Shown: positions 1-8,086, counted from the first letter of the stretch. The stretch: 22,065 nt of DNA from Candidatus Methylomirabilota bacterium (GCA_003105305.1 PQAQ01000007.1:1-22065), one strand, 5' to 3'. A program made the numbers and translations. The notes: generated by a model from the sequence alone, not told the origin.

Positions 1-726
1 GGGCGAATTGCGCTCTATGGCGGATATTTTGTCGCCATGCTGCTGCTCGCCGCCTATCTCACCGGTGTCCTGCAACAGGGTATTCTTCCACGCCTTGGCC
101 GCGAGGCAGAGGCCCCTGCCAAAGAAGAATCGTCCGCAAGCGAGCCACAGTCGGCATCGCAGGGATCGGAACAGGCGGCAGCGGCCGCTTCAGATAAGAC
201 GCCTCCTTCCGGATCGACTGAGGCGCAGACGTCCGGCTCGCCGGCGCCGCAGAAATCGGATCCGACGCCGCTCGTAGCGGGACCGACCGCGCCGCGTCCC
301 GGCCAACAGGGATCGGCAATCAGCGATCAGGACAAGGCGCTTGCGGAAAAGCGAGCAGAGCTCCTCCGCCTGGAGGAGGAGATCCGAAAGCGAAAGGAGC
401 AGAATCAGATCGAGGAGAAATGGCTTGCGGAGTTAAAAGCGACCGGCGCGAAGCTGACAAAGGAGCGCGATGCCAGGCGCGAGGCCGGGGTCAGAAAGCT
501 GGCGAAGCTGTACGAGGGGATGGAGCCGGAGGCCGCGGCGTCGATTCTCAGCAAGTTGAAGCAGGATATGGCGACGGAGGTGCTCGCGTCGATGAAGGAT
601 CGACAGGCCTCGAAGGTGCTGGCTGCCATGAGCGGACCCAAGGCGAAAGAGCTCAGCGAACGCCTCGAGGACGCTAGGCTGGATCGAGCTGCCGACCAGG
701 GAAAAGCTGCAGAGGCGACGCGATGA
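1..726 (+). CDS. motE: MotE-like flagellar protein (MgtE N-terminal-like domain), 5' end outside window
   Basis: The reading frame is open from the first base, so the true start lies upstream. The in-frame residues before the first ATG (position 37) are already hydrophobic and belong to a single transmembrane segment ending near base 80 (AMLLLAAYLTGV). A low-complexity Ala/Ser/Pro-rich linker follows. Next come a charged coiled coil (about bases 330-490, with KRAELLRLEEEIRKRKEQ) and a C-terminal alpha-helical domain (about 495-680) with the MgtE-N-like pattern KLYEGMEPEAAASILSKL. One transmembrane helix plus a coiled coil plus an MgtE-N-like domain is the MotE architecture; MotE is known as a periplasmic chaperone for motor proteins and its gene usually lies between fliJ and fliK. 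The position directly before fliK, with an ATGA overlap, fits. The family call is good; the exact function in this organism is inferred. Confidence 0.8.
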   Translation, partial: GRIALYGGYFVAMLLLAAYLTGVLQQGILPRLGREAEAPAKEESSASEPQSASQGSEQAAAAASDKTPPSGSTEAQTSGSPAPQKSDPTPLVAGPTAPRPGQQGSAISDQDKALAEKRAELLRLEEEIRKRKEQNQIEEKWLAELKATGAKLTKERDARREAGVRKLAKLYEGMEPEAAASILSKLKQDMATEVLASMKDRQASKVLAAMSGPKAKELSERLEDARLDRAADQGKAAEATR

Positions 727-2906
727 TCCCACTTCAGATCGCCGACCTGCTCATGTCCGGCGTATCTCAGGGCACCCGGATGCCAACCGGCGCCTCTGGG
801 GGAACGATCGATTTTCTGTCGTTGTTCCAGCGGGCGGTTGAGGTTGACGCCGCGGCGCCGACAACCGATGGGGCGGTTGCGACAGGCATCATCGACGTGC
901 GCGGCATCTCGGCGAGCCCGGAGCGTCTCGTTATGCCCCGATCCTCATCCGATGGAACCGTCGCGAAGGATCCTGCGGCGCCCGTCATCGATCCGGCTGC
1001 GGCGATGCTGATGGCGACCTTCAACCTGTCCGCGCAGAGCGCCCTGCCGGAGCCGCTTGCCGGACCGGCCCTCACCAGTGGTCGTTCACCACAAGTTATG
1101 GCCGACGGATCTGTCGTGGCGACATTCTCGGCGGCGCGCGCGCTGTCGGACCGCGTCCCGGCAATCGATCTCATCGCTGAGGCGACGGCTTATCCTGCGG
1201 CTGATCCGCGTGTGATGAGCCCCGAGGCTGTGGCGGCTGCCGTCATCCCAGAACCCGCGCCGCCTCCGCGACAGGGGTCTGATGTGACGCTGCCGAGCGA
1301 TGTCGAGACTCGCGTCGCCGCGACTGACCGCGCGATGGGCATGCTCCCCCGTGTTGATACGTTGTCACTATCCGACTCGCCAATACCGGTGACCGGTGGG
1401 GACGCGACCATCTCATCCGTTGTGCGCGACGCGCAGGCTTCGAGTGCTGCGCCGCCCGCCGACCCGACGGCTGCCGGATCCGTCAGGCTCGGATTGCCGC
1501 TCCAGCCGGACCGGGCTGTCGTCACGACCGCCGCTCTTCAGCCTGCAACGCGCCATGGGGAGGCTGCGGCGGATTCACAGGCGGATATTGTCAAGGACAA
1601 TGCTGCGCTCAGCGTCATACCGGAACCGGTCGGTCGGTGGTCGGAAGTCGTGGCAACGCCCGTAACGGCAACAACAGAACCGTCCGGTACAGTTCAGCAA
1701 CCGCCGATCGGTTCGCGCGGATCAAGTGGGACACGCCAGTCGACAGCCGACGCAGAGACCCTTGTCGCCTCCGTCAATAGCGCGCGTTCGGGTGCGAACA
1801 TCGGAGGCGAGGACCCCAGCGTGATAGTCGGCGCCGCGGGCGATGAACCGGAGCGCGGTCATGTCAGTAGCCCGGTAAGCGCGAGAGCCGGAGAGAGCTC
1901 GTCGACCCCCTTCGTCTCTCTCCGGCCCCCTCGTTCCGTCGGCGAGGGGGAGATCCGTCGCGAGGAGCCTCGCATGACTCGACTGCCGTCCCTTCCTGTG
2001 TCCGCAGTGCAGGAGGTTCGGAACGGCATCAGTTATTCGAGCCGCGGTGAGGCGACAGGCCAGGCCGGCGATCCGCCGGCGCTGTCGGCCGCGGTAGCGG
2101 TAGAGGATCCGACGAGGGTTGCGGCTGTGCTCTCCGAGGGAGCCGCCGATCGCCCGGCAGTTCGAGGCGTGTCAGCCTCCGAACAGTCGGATGCGCCGGA
2201 GTCTGAGGCGTTCGGCGGCGAGGAGTTCCCCGATCGGCTTCGGACGATACGCGCGGACGGCGACCGAACGGCTGGGCGGCAGGCGCCGCCGAGACTCGAG
2301 GCCGCACAGAACGCTAGGCAGGATCGGCCGGCCTCCGGCTCGGAACGCGAGGACCTTTCGTATGAACGTTCATCGTCTCACTCGAGCGACGGGCGACCGT
2401 TCGACGCCGATCTCGCGTATGTCGCCGCGCCAAAAGGGGAGCCGCTTCGTTCTGGGGCCGACGCGCCGCCGGCCTATCCCAGGACGATCGTCGATCAGGT
2501 GGCCGACCAGATTGCGACGACGGCGCGCATGAGCCCGAGGGCCGAGGGGGAGCGTGTGCGGCTCCGTCTTCATCCCGAGACGCTCGGCGAGCTGGTCATT
2601 GAGGTGTCGTGGAAGGACAGCGGGATCGTCGCCGCCATCAAGACCCAGAGCCGCGTTGCGGGTGAGCTGCTGACCAACGATCTCAGTCGTCTCAGGACCG
2701 CGCTTGGCGAGCAGGGGATCCCGATTTCCGGTCTGGGCGTCCAGGTGGGGTTGGATCTTCGTCAGTGGAGCTATGCCGGGACGGGAACGCACACCTTACC
2801 GTTTGTCCGGCAGGCGCCTGAGGCGCAAGCCGGGCGGGATCGAGAGTCGGCGTCGCCGTCCGCGCGCGCGATGGAGCCGGAGCGACTGATCGACATCAGG
2901 GTCTGA
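723..2906 (+). CDS. fliK: Flagellar hook-length control protein FliK
   Basis: The protein has 727 residues. Most of it is a long, low-complexity, Pro/Ala/Ser/Thr/Asp-rich region with no recognisable fold, as expected for the ruler part of FliK, which is secreted and measures the hook. The conserved C-terminal hook-control domain lies at about residues 595-690, with RLRLHPETLGELVIEVSW followed by the amphipathic stretch around LLTNDLSRLRTALGEQGI. This domain interacts with FlhB to switch export specificity from hook to filament substrates. The length exceeds that of many FliK proteins (often 400-600 residues), and the excess is in the disordered middle. The start overlaps the motE stop as ATGA, implying translational coupling. 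The flgD and flgE genes downstream support the assignment. Confidence 0.92.
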   Translation: MIPLQIADLLMSGVSQGTRMPTGASGGTIDFLSLFQRAVEVDAAAPTTDGAVATGIIDVRGISASPERLVMPRSSSDGTVAKDPAAPVIDPAAAMLMATFNLSAQSALPEPLAGPALTSGRSPQVMADGSVVATFSAARALSDRVPAIDLIAEATAYPAADPRVMSPEAVAAAVIPEPAPPPRQGSDVTLPSDVETRVAATDRAMGMLPRVDTLSLSDSPIPVTGGDATISSVVRDAQASSAAPPADPTAAGSVRLGLPLQPDRAVVTTAALQPATRHGEAAADSQADIVKDNAALSVIPEPVGRWSEVVATPVTATTEPSGTVQQPPIGSRGSSGTRQSTADAETLVASVNSARSGANIGGEDPSVIVGAAGDEPERGHVSSPVSARAGESSSTPFVSLRPPRSVGEGEIRREEPRMTRLPSLPVSAVQEVRNGISYSSRGEATGQAGDPPALSAAVAVEDPTRVAAVLSEGAADRPAVRGVSASEQSDAPESEAFGGEEFPDRLRTIRADGDRTAGRQAPPRLEAAQNARQDRPASGSEREDLSYERSSSHSSDGRPFDADLAYVAAPKGEPLRSGADAPPAYPRTIVDQVADQIATTARMSPRAEGERVRLRLHPETLGELVIEVSWKDSGIVAAIKTQSRVAGELLTNDLSRLRTALGEQGIPISGLGVQVGLDLRQWSYAGTGTHTLPFVRQAPEAQAGRDRESASPSARAMEPERLIDIRV

Positions 2907-2964
2907 CCGGTACGCGGCCGACTGTCCGTCGGCTGACGACCGCATGAACAAAGGAGACGCGAAG

Positions 2965-3723
2965 ATGATACCTGTGCTCGCCGCTATCGGGATCAGCATG
3001 TTGAGTAGGTTGGCGGGAACGGCTGTGACGGCGCTGATAGATGGAGGTCTTGGCGGTGGTGCGACCATCGGTTCAGGCAACGGCTCGTTTGATGCGATCC
3101 TGGAACGGAGTCAGGCGACGACATCGACACCGGCATTGGCGCGCGGCTCCGATACGCTTTCAGCCGGCCGTCCGGTGATGACCGGCGTCGGCGGTGTTGC
3201 CGGCGGCGCCTCCGTCGGTCTGCTGACGTCCCAGATTGCGTCCCAACGGACGACCGCCCCGTTGACCGCGCTCCTCTCGACCCCCCGGATGCCGATGAAT
3301 CCCCGTAGTGTCGAGGCCTTAATCGGTCGGAAGATCGCCGCCAACGGCTCTCTCATCGACCTGCGCCGACCGAGTATCCAGACCCTTCAGTATCGTCTTC
3401 CGACCGCTGCCGCCTCGGTACAGGTCGAGGTACGGGACCTCCAGGGGACGGTCGTCAGGACGGTGCAGCTTGGGTCGCAGCCTGGAGGTCTTCATCAGCT
3501 TCCGTTCGATGGGCGAGGCCTATCGCCGGGCCTCTATCAGTACAGAATCGTCGCCGCCGATACCGCCGGCCTGACAATCGCCGGCGCGAGTACGGCGTAC
3601 GGGCGCGTCACAGGGGTACAGCTCGAGAACGGACAGCCGTTTCTTGCTGTCGGACGCGCGCTCGTTCCGTTGTCGGGCGTGTTTGACGTCAGCGTCGATC
3701 AGCCGTCAGCGTTCGTCGTGTAG
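2965..3723 (+). CDS. FlgD-related protein with a FlgD C-terminal (Ig/Tudor-like) region but no FlgD N-terminus
   Basis: The protein has 252 residues from the ATG at 2965, chosen because AAGGAG lies 8 bases upstream; an in-frame ATG at 2944 has no comparable ribosome site. Residues 1-30 are mildly hydrophobic and Gly-rich (MIPVLAAIGISMLSRLAG), followed by a Gly/Ala/Ser-rich linker. From about residue 115 the sequence parallels the neighbouring FlgD: GRKIAANGS matches GKAVTANGA, VRDLQGTVVRTVQLGSQ matches ISDLQGNPVRTLQLGAQ, and both continue to VTG-x-Q/N-x-ENGQP or EGGQP and a final VPLSG or IPLSA. The N-terminal hook-binding and export motif of FlgD (FMKLLVAQLKNQNPLNPL) is missing. It probably arose by duplication of flgD or by fusion of its cap domain to a new N-terminus. 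Its role is unknown; an accessory hook or rod cap factor is possible. Confidence 0.75.
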   Translation: MIPVLAAIGISMLSRLAGTAVTALIDGGLGGGATIGSGNGSFDAILERSQATTSTPALARGSDTLSAGRPVMTGVGGVAGGASVGLLTSQIASQRTTAPLTALLSTPRMPMNPRSVEALIGRKIAANGSLIDLRRPSIQTLQYRLPTAAASVQVEVRDLQGTVVRTVQLGSQPGGLHQLPFDGRGLSPGLYQYRIVAADTAGLTIAGASTAYGRVTGVQLENGQPFLAVGRALVPLSGVFDVSVDQPSAFVV

Positions 3724-3752
3724 CCGATCGCTCAGGAAAGGAGAGACGTACG

Positions 3753-4451
3753 ATGGAGATTACGAACGGAGGCGCCGCCGGTGCGCAAAGCTCAATTGGG
3801 GCGACCTCCGAGACGGGTTCCCGGTTTGAAAAAGCGCTCGGGAAGGACGCCTTTATGAAGCTGCTGGTGGCCCAACTGAAAAATCAAAATCCGTTGAACC
3901 CGCTGCAGGGCACCGACTTTATCGCCCAGACCGCCCAGTTCACGTCGCTGGAGCAGTTGCAGCAGATTAATACGTCGCTGGCAAAGTTGACCGCCGCATC
4001 GAACGGCGGCAGCAACACGTCGCTGGATGCCGCCCTGGCCGCCGGTTATATCGGAAAGGCAGTGACGGCGAACGGCGCCGTTTTCGACCTTGGTATCGGC
4101 GGCTCGGCCGCACTGAGTTACAGCCTGCCGAGTCCGGCTACGGTGACGATTCAGATCAGCGATCTGCAGGGCAACCCGGTGCGGACGCTTCAACTGGGGG
4201 CGCAGGCGGCCGGACAGGGGTCGATTGCCTTCGACGGCCTCGATGACAACGGGCGCCTGCTGCCGTCCGGACGCTACTCATATAAGGTCACGGCGACCGA
4301 TGCCGCCGGCGGAAGCGCTGCCGGAGCCGGCGCCGTCTCCGGGCAGGTGACGGGCCTGAATATCGAGGGAGGTCAGCCGTTGCTGATCATTAATGGAAGC
4401 CTGATCCCGCTGAGCGCTATCTCGCAGGTGTCGCTCGCCTCACAGGGATAA
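3753..4451 (+). CDS. flgD: Flagellar hook capping (hook assembly scaffold) protein FlgD
   Basis: The protein has 232 residues and is preceded by AGGAAAGGAG. Residues about 26-70 carry the diagnostic FlgD N-terminal motif: a DAFMKLLVAQLKNQNPLNP core followed by GTDFIAQTAQFTSLEQLQQ. The C-terminal half (about 100-232) is the Tudor plus Ig-like region, with SDLQGNPVRTLQLG and FDGLDDNGRLLPSGRYSYKV. FlgD caps the growing hook, lets FlgE subunits polymerise, and is then discarded. Length is normal for the family. It sits between its shortened relative and flgE, which is the classic flgD-flgE order. I see no missing motif. Confidence 0.95.
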   Translation: MEITNGGAAGAQSSIGATSETGSRFEKALGKDAFMKLLVAQLKNQNPLNPLQGTDFIAQTAQFTSLEQLQQINTSLAKLTAASNGGSNTSLDAALAAGYIGKAVTANGAVFDLGIGGSAALSYSLPSPATVTIQISDLQGNPVRTLQLGAQAAGQGSIAFDGLDDNGRLLPSGRYSYKVTATDAAGGSAAGAGAVSGQVTGLNIEGGQPLLIINGSLIPLSAISQVSLASQG

Positions 4452-4465
4452 GAACGGCGATAGAT

Positions 4466-4510
4466 GGGCGCGGTGCGCTGCGCCCTGTTCGGGCAGGATC
4501 AGTCCTGCCC
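4466..4510 (+). promoter_or_regulatory. Two tandem stem-loops in the flgD-flgE gap
   Basis: GGGCGC (4466-4471) pairs with GCGCCC (4480-4485). Immediately after, GGGCAGGA (4491-4498) pairs perfectly with TCCTGCCC (4503-4510) around a 4-base loop. No T-run follows; the strong AAAGGAGG ribosome site of flgE begins about 8 bases after the second stem. A transcript-stability, processing or attenuation element is more likely than a simple terminator. The stems are directly visible; the function is inferred. Confidence 0.5.
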
Positions 4511-4533
4511 CGTTACAAAAGGAGGGATAGTCG

Positions 4534-5796
4534 ATGAGCACATTCAGTACCGCCATCACCGGACTCAAGGCGTATCAAACAGACCTCGGGGTTATCGGCA
4601 ACAACATCGCGAACGCCAACACGACCGGTTACAAAGCAAGCCGGGCGCAGTTCTCCGACCTGCTGGTTCAGACCCTCCAGGGAGCGACCCCGCCGTCGGG
4701 CGGTACCGGCGGAATCGATCCGAAGCAGATCGGCGCAGGGGTGATTGTGGGCGGAATTCAGAATATCCAGACACAAGGGGCGATTGAGCCGACCGGACGG
4801 TCTTCCGATCTCGCCATTCAGGGTGAGGGGTTTTTCGTCCTGAGCAACGGTGAGGGCCAGATCTATACGCGGGTCGGCACCTTTGAGCTCGACGCCACCG
4901 GCAATCTGGTCGATTCCGGAACCGGCCTCAAGGTCCAGGGAATTGATAAGGGCGACATCTCGATTCCGGTGGGGAGCAATAAGGCCAAAGCGACGACAGC
5001 AGTCGAGCTGGCCGGAAACCTCGATGCCAGCGCTGTCGACGACCCGCAGACGCTGACAAAAGACGAAACAGCCCTCGACACCAGCTTTTTTGTCATCGAT
5101 TCCCTGGGCGGCAAACACGAGATCTCCATTCAGTTTACGAAACCATCGGCAAGCGCCGCTACGTGGAATTATTCCGTATCTGCCGTCTCCGGCAGTGGCG
5201 AGACCCCCAGCTTTACCGGTCCAACGTCCGGCAGCTTCACGTTCGCTGTCAGCGGTGCGGATACCGGCAAAGTGGATATGAGTACCATTACGGGTCCAGG
5301 TTCGGCTGGTGGATTCTTTAGCTTTAACCCAGGGAATGCAGCGGCCTCCGGACAGTCAGTCGCAATCGACTTCAGCTATATCACAGGATTCGCGGCGCTC
5401 TCGAACGTCTCGATGAAGCAACAGGACGGGCTGCCGCCGGGCAGTCTCAGCTCCTTCAATGTCGGCGCCGATGGCAAGGTCAATGGGGTCTACAGTAACG
5501 GGCTGGTCACGGTCATCGACACATTGAAAATGGCCAGCTTCTCGAATCCGGCCGGTCTGTTGCGACTCGCCAACGGTCAGTTCGGGGAGACCCCAAACTC
5601 AGGCGTAGCCCAGATGGGCGCCGCCGGGACCGGTGGAAGGGGCACCATCGTCGCAGGCGCCCTGGAGCAGTCGAATGTTGATCTTGGGACTGAACTGGTC
5701 AACTTGATCATCGCCCAGCGCGGCTACGAGTCGAATGCCCAGGTTATTAAAGTCGCGAATGACATTCAGCAGACCACCCTCAATCTGTTGCGGTAG
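4534..5796 (+). CDS. flgE: Flagellar hook protein FlgE
   Basis: The protein has 420 residues with AAAGGAGGG placed about 6 bases before the ATG. The N-terminus (MSTFSTAITGLKAYQTDLGV, then GNNIANANTTGYKASRAQFSDLL) is the conserved rod/hook/HAP helical motif. The C-terminus (VDLGTELVNLIIAQRGYESN, then AQVIKVANDIQQTTLNLLR) is the matching C-terminal helix, so both coiled-coil ends needed for axial assembly are present. The middle, around residues 75-330, has typical FlgE domains (GFFVLSNGEGQIYTRVG and the D2-like Ser/Thr/Gly-rich part). It polymerises under the FlgD cap to form the hook. Length is typical. It ends just before a short palindromic repeat cluster, which separates it from the next gene. 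Confidence 0.95.
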   Translation: MSTFSTAITGLKAYQTDLGVIGNNIANANTTGYKASRAQFSDLLVQTLQGATPPSGGTGGIDPKQIGAGVIVGGIQNIQTQGAIEPTGRSSDLAIQGEGFFVLSNGEGQIYTRVGTFELDATGNLVDSGTGLKVQGIDKGDISIPVGSNKAKATTAVELAGNLDASAVDDPQTLTKDETALDTSFFVIDSLGGKHEISIQFTKPSASAATWNYSVSAVSGSGETPSFTGPTSGSFTFAVSGADTGKVDMSTITGPGSAGGFFSFNPGNAAASGQSVAIDFSYITGFAALSNVSMKQQDGLPPGSLSSFNVGADGKVNGVYSNGLVTVIDTLKMASFSNPAGLLRLANGQFGETPNSGVAQMGAAGTGGRGTIVAGALEQSNVDLGTELVNLIIAQRGYESNAQVIKVANDIQQTTLNLLR

Positions 5797-5803
5797 TACT
5801 AAC

Positions 5804-5870
5804 GGCTATAGGCTGTAGCCTAATAGGCTAAACAGACTACAGCCTAAAAGGCTATAGCCTAACAGGCTAG
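5804..5870. repeat. Cluster of short GGCTATAGCC-type palindromes after flgE
   Basis: This AT/GC-alternating stretch is built from variants of GGCTATAGCC and TAGGCT. GGCTGTAGCC (5811-5820) and GGCTATAGCC (5850-5859) are each near or full palindromes. On a larger scale GGCTATA (5804-5810) pairs with TATAGCC (5853-5859), and GGCTGTAG (5811-5818) pairs with CTACAGCC (5837-5844), leaving a bulge. It has no coding potential and lacks a terminator T-run. A similar AGGCT/AGCCT element occurs upstream of fliA, so it is probably a dispersed repeat family. Confidence 0.7.
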
Positions 5871-5883
5871 ACTTGGTGTTCGT

Positions 5884-7041
5884 ATGGCGCTGATTACAGT
5901 CAAAAGAGAGGTTGCGCCGGGAAGCTTCAGGGTGCTGTACCTGCTGGCCGATCAGACGGGGTGCGGGTGGTATCGTTGTCTGCTGCCCGGGATCTACCTG
6001 CGCAACCTCTATGGAGTCGATTCGAGGGCTGCGACCTCCCTGACCGACGAGGTGAAGGCCTTCGCGCGGGGCGCTGATATCCTGGTGTGTCAGCGGCAGC
6101 TTTCCGATGACGTGCTGGAGTTCGGCCGTGAGCAGAAGGCGTTGGGGAAGACAATCATCTACGAACTCGACGATGACTTCTGGCACCTTCCGGTGAAGAA
6201 CCCAGCGTATCAATATTATCAGGCCGGGGGGCTGGCGAGGCTTGCCGGATTCATTCGCGCGGCTGATGTGGTGACGGTCTCGACGGAGCCGCTCAAGCGG
6301 GTGGTCGACACGATGCACGACCGTGTCGTCGTCCTGCCCAACGCGGTTGATCCCGATCTTGCCGATACCATTGCCGCATCGCGCGTGGCGCAGCCGGCCT
6401 GCCGGGATGCGAAGGTCAGAATTGGCTGGTCGGGATCGAATTTCCATGATGGCGACCTCGACTGCGCGATCGACGCCATTATCACGGTAGCTAAGCGTCC
6501 CGAAGTGCAGTTGATCTTCTTTGGCTGGGCGCCGGAGCGGGTCCGGCGGGAGATACCGGCCGGCAAGCTCGAGGTCTACCCGTTCGTACCGACCAACAAC
6601 TACTATCACGCGATGGCGAGCCTCCGTCTGGATATCGGCCTCGCGCCGCTGCGCGACAACCGGTTCAATGAGGCGAAGAGTAATCTGAAATATCTTGAGT
6701 ACAGTATGTTTAGAATTCCGACTGTGGCCTCTCCCGTCTATCCCTATACCTGCACGATCACTCATGGCGAGGACGGCATCCTGGTCAAAAAGAATCGCCA
6801 CCAGGAGTGGCTCAGGCAGTTGACCTGGCTTGTGGAGGATAAAACGGCGCGAGATCGGCTGGCGCGCAACGCCTATGCGACGGTGAGAGACAGATTTCAT
6901 CTCAAAACGAACGTCAGGCAGTGGCTGGATCTCTACAGGAGTCTTCGCGGTGGGTTCGATCGCGCGGCGGTCTCCGGGTCTCGACCCGTTGCACCGGCAG
7001 ACCGTTCGTTGAATGGCGCCGGTGCGGCGGCTGCCTGTTGA
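5884..7041 (+). CDS. Glycosyltransferase, GT4/GT-B-like, in the flagellar operon
   Basis: The protein has 385 residues. It looks like a GT-B-fold glycosyltransferase: an N-terminal Rossmann-like half with RVLYLLADQTGCGWYRCLLP and IIYELDDDFWHLP, then a C-terminal nucleotide-sugar half with RIGWSGSNFHDGD, QLIFFGWAPE, DIGLAPLRDNRFNEAKSNL and KYLEYSMFRIPTVAS. The KSNLKYLEY motif near residue 268 and the preceding acidic residue are typical of group 1 glycosyltransferases acting on sugar nucleotides. It has no signal peptide or membrane segment, so it should act in the cytoplasm. Its place between flgE and flbD suggests glycosylation of flagellin or another axial protein, but the acceptor cannot be read from sequence. 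There is no clear ribosome site before the ATG, and a repeat cluster precedes it. The C-terminal 25 residues are Ala/Gly/Arg-rich and probably disordered. Confidence 0.8.
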   Translation: MALITVKREVAPGSFRVLYLLADQTGCGWYRCLLPGIYLRNLYGVDSRAATSLTDEVKAFARGADILVCQRQLSDDVLEFGREQKALGKTIIYELDDDFWHLPVKNPAYQYYQAGGLARLAGFIRAADVVTVSTEPLKRVVDTMHDRVVVLPNAVDPDLADTIAASRVAQPACRDAKVRIGWSGSNFHDGDLDCAIDAIITVAKRPEVQLIFFGWAPERVRREIPAGKLEVYPFVPTNNYYHAMASLRLDIGLAPLRDNRFNEAKSNLKYLEYSMFRIPTVASPVYPYTCTITHGEDGILVKKNRHQEWLRQLTWLVEDKTARDRLARNAYATVRDRFHLKTNVRQWLDLYRSLRGGFDRAAVSGSRPVAPADRSLNGAGAAAAC

Positions 7042-7073
7042 CGACCGACATGAAAAGAGACGTGGGTGAGACG

Positions 7074-7265
7074 ATGGTGAAGCTGAGCAGGATTAACGGC
7101 GCGGAGGTGACGGTAAACGCAGAGTTGATCGAGACCATCGAGGCCACCCCCGATACGATCGTGTCGTTGACGACCGGGAAGAAGCTGATCGTTGTCGAGA
7201 GCGTCGATCAGGTCATTGAAAAGGTCATGACCTATCGACGCGCGCTCGCAACGCCACTCTGTTGA
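7074..7265 (+). CDS. flbD: FlbD/SwrD-type small flagellar protein
   Basis: The protein has 63 residues beginning MVKLSRINGAEVTVNAELIE, which matches the short FlbD/SwrD family (typical opening: M-I/V-K-L-T-R-L-N-G, then a beta-rich segment ending in a conserved V-x-E-S-x-x-x-V). TTGKKLIVVESVDQVIEKV fits that second half. This is the small cytoplasmic protein linked to stator function or motor power in SwrD, not the NtrC-type regulator also called FlbD in Caulobacter. An in-frame ATG at 7050 is possible, but the family N-terminus favours 7074. It is followed at once by fliL; in many genomes motA and motB lie between the two, but not here. Confidence 0.85.
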   Translation: MVKLSRINGAEVTVNAELIETIEATPDTIVSLTTGKKLIVVESVDQVIEKVMTYRRALATPLC

Positions 7266-7289
7266 GGCGAGGGACAGGAGGAGCGAAAC

Positions 7290-7838
7290 GTGGCTCAAGA
7301 CGCACAGATTGATGTTCCGGAAATTGGAAATCCGGAGTCGCCAAGCGGCGAGGAAAAGAAGACCCCGGCCGCAGGGGGCGGGAAACTCAAGACTATCGGC
7401 ATGCAGGCCGGGATCTTCATCGCGTTGGCCGGCGCAGCGTTTGGTCTCAATATCTATCTCCTGAAGCCGATGCTGGTGGGGACCGCCAAAGGGCAGGCGC
7501 AGACGGCGGAGAAGCCGAAGGCCGAGCGTCATCCGGGCAAGATTCTGCCGCTTGATCCTGCAATCGTCAATATTGCCGAAACCAACGGACGTCGCTTCCT
7601 GAAGGTCACCGTCCAGATCGAGATCCCGGAAGAGGAGAAAGTCGTCAAAGAGGTAGAGGCGCGCAAGCCGCTCTTGAGCGATCGGTTGATCCAGATTCTC
7701 GCTCGCAAGTCGTTGGAAGAGGTGACCAGCGCGGGAAGCCTGGAAAGCCTCAAGCGACAGATTGCGGATCAGTTCGCCAAGGAGCTGGGGGCCGAACGGC
7801 TGCAGGATGTCTATCTCACCGAATTCGTGATTCAATAA
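7290..7838 (+). CDS. fliL: Flagellar basal-body-associated protein FliL
   Basis: The protein has 182 residues and starts at a GTG with CAGGAGGAG about 6 bases upstream. A charged cytoplasmic N-terminus (about 1-33) is followed by one transmembrane helix (about 36-58, GIFIALAGAAFGLNIYLL) and a periplasmic FliL domain. Family features are LDPAIVNIAETNGRRFLKVTV, the central EARKPLLSDRLIQILARKSLEEV and the final KELGAERLQDVYLTEFVIQ. FliL forms rings around the stator and supports torque and stator stability. Length is normal. It ends this block of genes; a 354-base non-coding gap with a new promoter follows. Confidence 0.93.
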   Translation: MAQDAQIDVPEIGNPESPSGEEKKTPAAGGGKLKTIGMQAGIFIALAGAAFGLNIYLLKPMLVGTAKGQAQTAEKPKAERHPGKILPLDPAIVNIAETNGRRFLKVTVQIEIPEEEKVVKEVEARKPLLSDRLIQILARKSLEEVTSAGSLESLKRQIADQFAKELGAERLQDVYLTEFVIQ

Positions 7839-7971
7839 GGATTAGAGTCTCTCCTTCCATCCTATCCACAGTTGTTCGCGTTCCACAGCCAGGGCCCAGG
7901 TGGCCAATTCTTTTCCAACCGATCAAATTTCATCACCCACGCTATCTCCTTACGATTACTCGGTTCGCGAG

Positions 7972-8013
7972 GTTGCGGTGACTGGGGTGGCGAGGTACTG
8001 GTCGCACTGCAAC
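7972..8013. promoter_or_regulatory. Imperfect inverted repeat, possible activator site upstream of the sigma-54 promoter
   Basis: GTTGCGGTG (7972-7980) and CACTGCAAC (8005-8013) are inverted repeats with one G-T mismatch. The dyad spans about 100-140 bases upstream of the predicted transcription start, the usual position for sites bound by FleQ/FlrC-type enhancer-binding proteins. The arms are far apart and chance occurrence cannot be excluded. Confidence 0.25.
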
Positions 8014-8086
8014 TCCGGTAACGGTATCCGGCCTCCCGGTTCGGTCAAAAATCGCCCCATCTGCCGCGTAATCGTTCTACCCTCGC

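Noticed and set aside
4466..4510. Rho-independent terminator between flgD and flgE
   Set aside because: The stems are strong but no T-run follows and a ribosome site comes directly after, so read-through is expected.
5806..6900. 364-codon open frame on the minus strand
   Set aside because: It runs opposite the glycosyltransferase, and its end is only translated repeat sequence (LLGYSLLG units).
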